From Sisyra terminalis (Eukaryota; Arthropoda; Insecta; Neuroptera; Sisyridae): a stretch of DNA of 64,000 nt. Positions 62,701 to 64,000 of the stretch are shown here, one piece after another (the stretch's first letter is position 1; each line of letters starts with the position of its first letter). A program made the translations under genes and the position numbers. The stretch is from positions 24,095,001 through 24,159,000 of the forward strand of contig OY292275.1 in NCBI GenBank assembly GCA_958496175.1. Reading direction: 5' to 3'. The notes under the pieces were generated by a model, which did no database searches, was not told the DNA's origin, and was given only the letters and a program-made list of their open reading frames with translations.

Positions 62701-63551
62701 GGCGAATCATATCAACGGGAACCGCGTAAATATCACTATCGAACGGTACGTTATAAATATCATTTATTTTACTAGAAATAAGAACATCGTGCGAAACAGC
62801 CTGCGTTATAAAATTAGAATCATCTACTTTATTGCTCGTTGATATATTTAACGAATTATGGGAGTTCGAAAGTCTGGATGAGGATAAAGAATTTCTTGAA
62901 GTTGGGCGATTAGCAACATGACAAGGACTGTAAGTTAAAAGTTCTGGTGTCCAACGTAAACGAGTTCCAGATACATTAGAATGATAACGATTATCATAAG
63001 GTTTCAATGTTGATGTAGTTGCATGACTCTCTTGTGAACATTGTATGGACCATATCATTTTACAACAAACATTTAAAGCATCGTCAATGATTACATTCAT
63101 TAAATGAGTAGCTAATTTATCGATCCACACAGGTGTAGTTGAAGACGGTTTATAAATGGGCGGTTCATCTTGAAATTCGGGGGGAGGTTCAATAGATAAT
63201 ATTTGTTTTGTGTCCGATATATCACACCAATTTCCAGGACCTTTTTTCAACGTATTGAAATGAACACCGGACATACCATCTGACATGGCATCCAAAGAAT
63301 CTGCCTGCGACAATGATTTATCTTCACCATCGCTTCCGGGCAACTACAAAAAAAAAAAGCATTTTTCATATAAAATTGCAGACAAAAATGTTGCAGTAAC
63401 ATCATACTTCGATATTGTATTTACAATATCCACTTCGACTTTCACTATTCACACTTCCACTGGAAATTGAACCACTTGTCAATAGCAAACCACTGTCTTC
63501 GCTCAAAAGAAAAGCCTCTGACCATGTCGAACATGAAGGAGGCGATTCCAT
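59795..63551 (-). CDS. Suppressor of cytokine signalling, SOCS6/7 type
   Basis: An SH2 and SOCS-box adaptor that recruits an elongin/cullin ubiquitin ligase to phosphotyrosine targets, damping receptor-kinase or JAK/STAT signalling. Exons in order: 63408-63551, 61871-63343, 61638-61806, 61366-61564 and 59795-59963; phases 0,0,1,2; 717 residues. The N-terminal 539 residues are long, polar and low-complexity. The SH2 domain starts CGWYWGPIS at 540 and has the phosphotyrosine-binding Arg in FIVRDSSD (Arg567). The SOCS box begins SLQHMCRFVILK near 656, with PLPRRIIDYI. The order of motifs (PVSRF just before the SOCS box) matches the SOCS6/7 branch, Drosophila Socs16D being the likely counterpart. 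Start codon: first ATG of the first exon, moderately sure. Confidence 0.9.
60399..60610. mobile_element. hAT-like MITE with perfect 8-bp target duplication
   Basis: 212 bp starting CAGTGGCGGACTAAGG and ending CCTTAGTCCACCTCTG, inverted termini with few mismatches. The flanks are identical: TGGTTGTT at 60391-60398 and 60611-60618. These are textbook signs of hAT insertion. It lies in the last intron of the SOCS gene. The plus-strand frame 60252-60539 crosses it and is not a gene. Confidence 0.88.
60974..61219 (-). mobile_element. tRNA-derived SINE, copy 3, with internal duplication
   Basis: The minus-strand head has A box TGGCTGAGTGG and B box GGTTCGATTCTCG. Unlike copy 1, the tail unit with the CTCTAGGGT motif (GACTCTAGGGT) occurs twice, near 61020 and 61100, giving about 60 extra bases. 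Located in the last intron of the SOCS gene, 360 bp from the hAT-like MITE. Confidence 0.8.
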
Positions 63552-64000
63552 TATTTGTAAATGTGGTTCATAATATCCACGAAATTTAAATATTTTATTG
63601 CAAACTGATTATCACCTCCATATTAATAAGAAATATATTCAATAAAAGTGTAATTAATTATTTAAAAACTAATATCTTTGTCCACATTTTTTCGTTTGAC
63701 GTTTCGTAACAAGCGGTTTTGTAACATTATATAAAATGTTTTCTAATTTAATTTTACAAACCAATGGATGGAAACTATTTAACTATCGATTAGCTTTTGA
63801 CAAAAATTTAAACATTTACAAGTTTTTACTGAAAATACACTTTCTCGAAATGAATTATTAGCAACCTTTTAATAACTTTTATAACTGTATTTCCCTGAAC
63901 TCATTTTAACACTTTTAGCAATTTATAGAATTGTAATAACTCTAGTGAATATATCATAGACTTATAGTCGTTATAACACGTCATGCTTCCAATAATTCAA
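63552..64000. other. Upstream flank of the SOCS gene
   Basis: AT-rich 5' flank, presumably 5' UTR and promoter of the minus-strand SOCS gene. I see no clear core-promoter element or other gene before the window ends. Confidence 0.4.

Noticed and set aside
62344..62842. Plus-strand frames within the SOCS gene
   Set aside because: Antisense shadows of the large SOCS exon.
1..64000. CRISPR array, prokaryotic operon or integrated bacterial segment
   Set aside because: No regularly spaced repeats, no Shine-Dalgarno-led gene series, and all recognised genes are spliced or typical insect genes.

Overview
The window looks like an AT-rich animal nuclear genome, almost certainly an insect. Genes are split by GT-AG introns, some only 55-70 bp long. 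The integrin has the arthropod betaPS cytoplasmic tail, the P450 is of the mitochondrial clan, and noncoding DNA is dense with short transposon-derived repeats. I cannot fix the order of insect from sequence alone. There are no prokaryotic features.

Gene order, left to right: the 3' end of an unrecognised low-complexity protein gene (+, 3-725); a mitochondrial-clan cytochrome P450 (-, 4106-8154); two tandem MFSD6-type membrane transporters with the same seven-exon structure (+, 9613-14671 and 18240-26875); a single-exon RNF26-like membrane RING E3 ligase (+, 30106-31080); WDR77/MEP50, the methylosome WD40 subunit (+, 33993-37306); integrin betaPS/myospheroid (-, 40493-45407); WASHC3/CCDC53 of the WASH complex (+, 50611-51342); a THAP-domain protein with a P-element-like C-terminus (-, 51882-54801); ribosomal protein eL42/RpL36A (-, 56897-57420); and a SOCS6/7-type suppressor of cytokine signalling (-, 59795-63551). 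Every multi-exon model was built by hand from exon sequence, splice sites and phase, and each closes in frame.

The genes do not form a pathway. They are ordinary neighbours; the only local family is the transporter pair. What distinguishes the window is its load of non-autonomous mobile elements in introns and intergenic DNA: a tRNA-derived SINE (three copies, one with a 10-bp target duplication); a roughly 110-125-bp MITE ending in CCCTGTT (six copies); a palindromic family whose ends recur on several 200-230-bp copies and one 667-bp copy; a third family sharing an exact 20-bp core in three copies; two related hAT-like elements, one with other elements nested inside; a 212-bp hAT-like element with a perfect 8-bp duplication; a 543-bp near-palindrome bounded by TTAA; and several single inverted-repeat elements.

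I found no CRISPR array, no operon and no obviously new multi-gene system. The most promising leads are the THAP/P-element-derived gene, the structured SINE and MITE families, the serine-rich insertion in integrin betaPS, and the diverged transporter pair.
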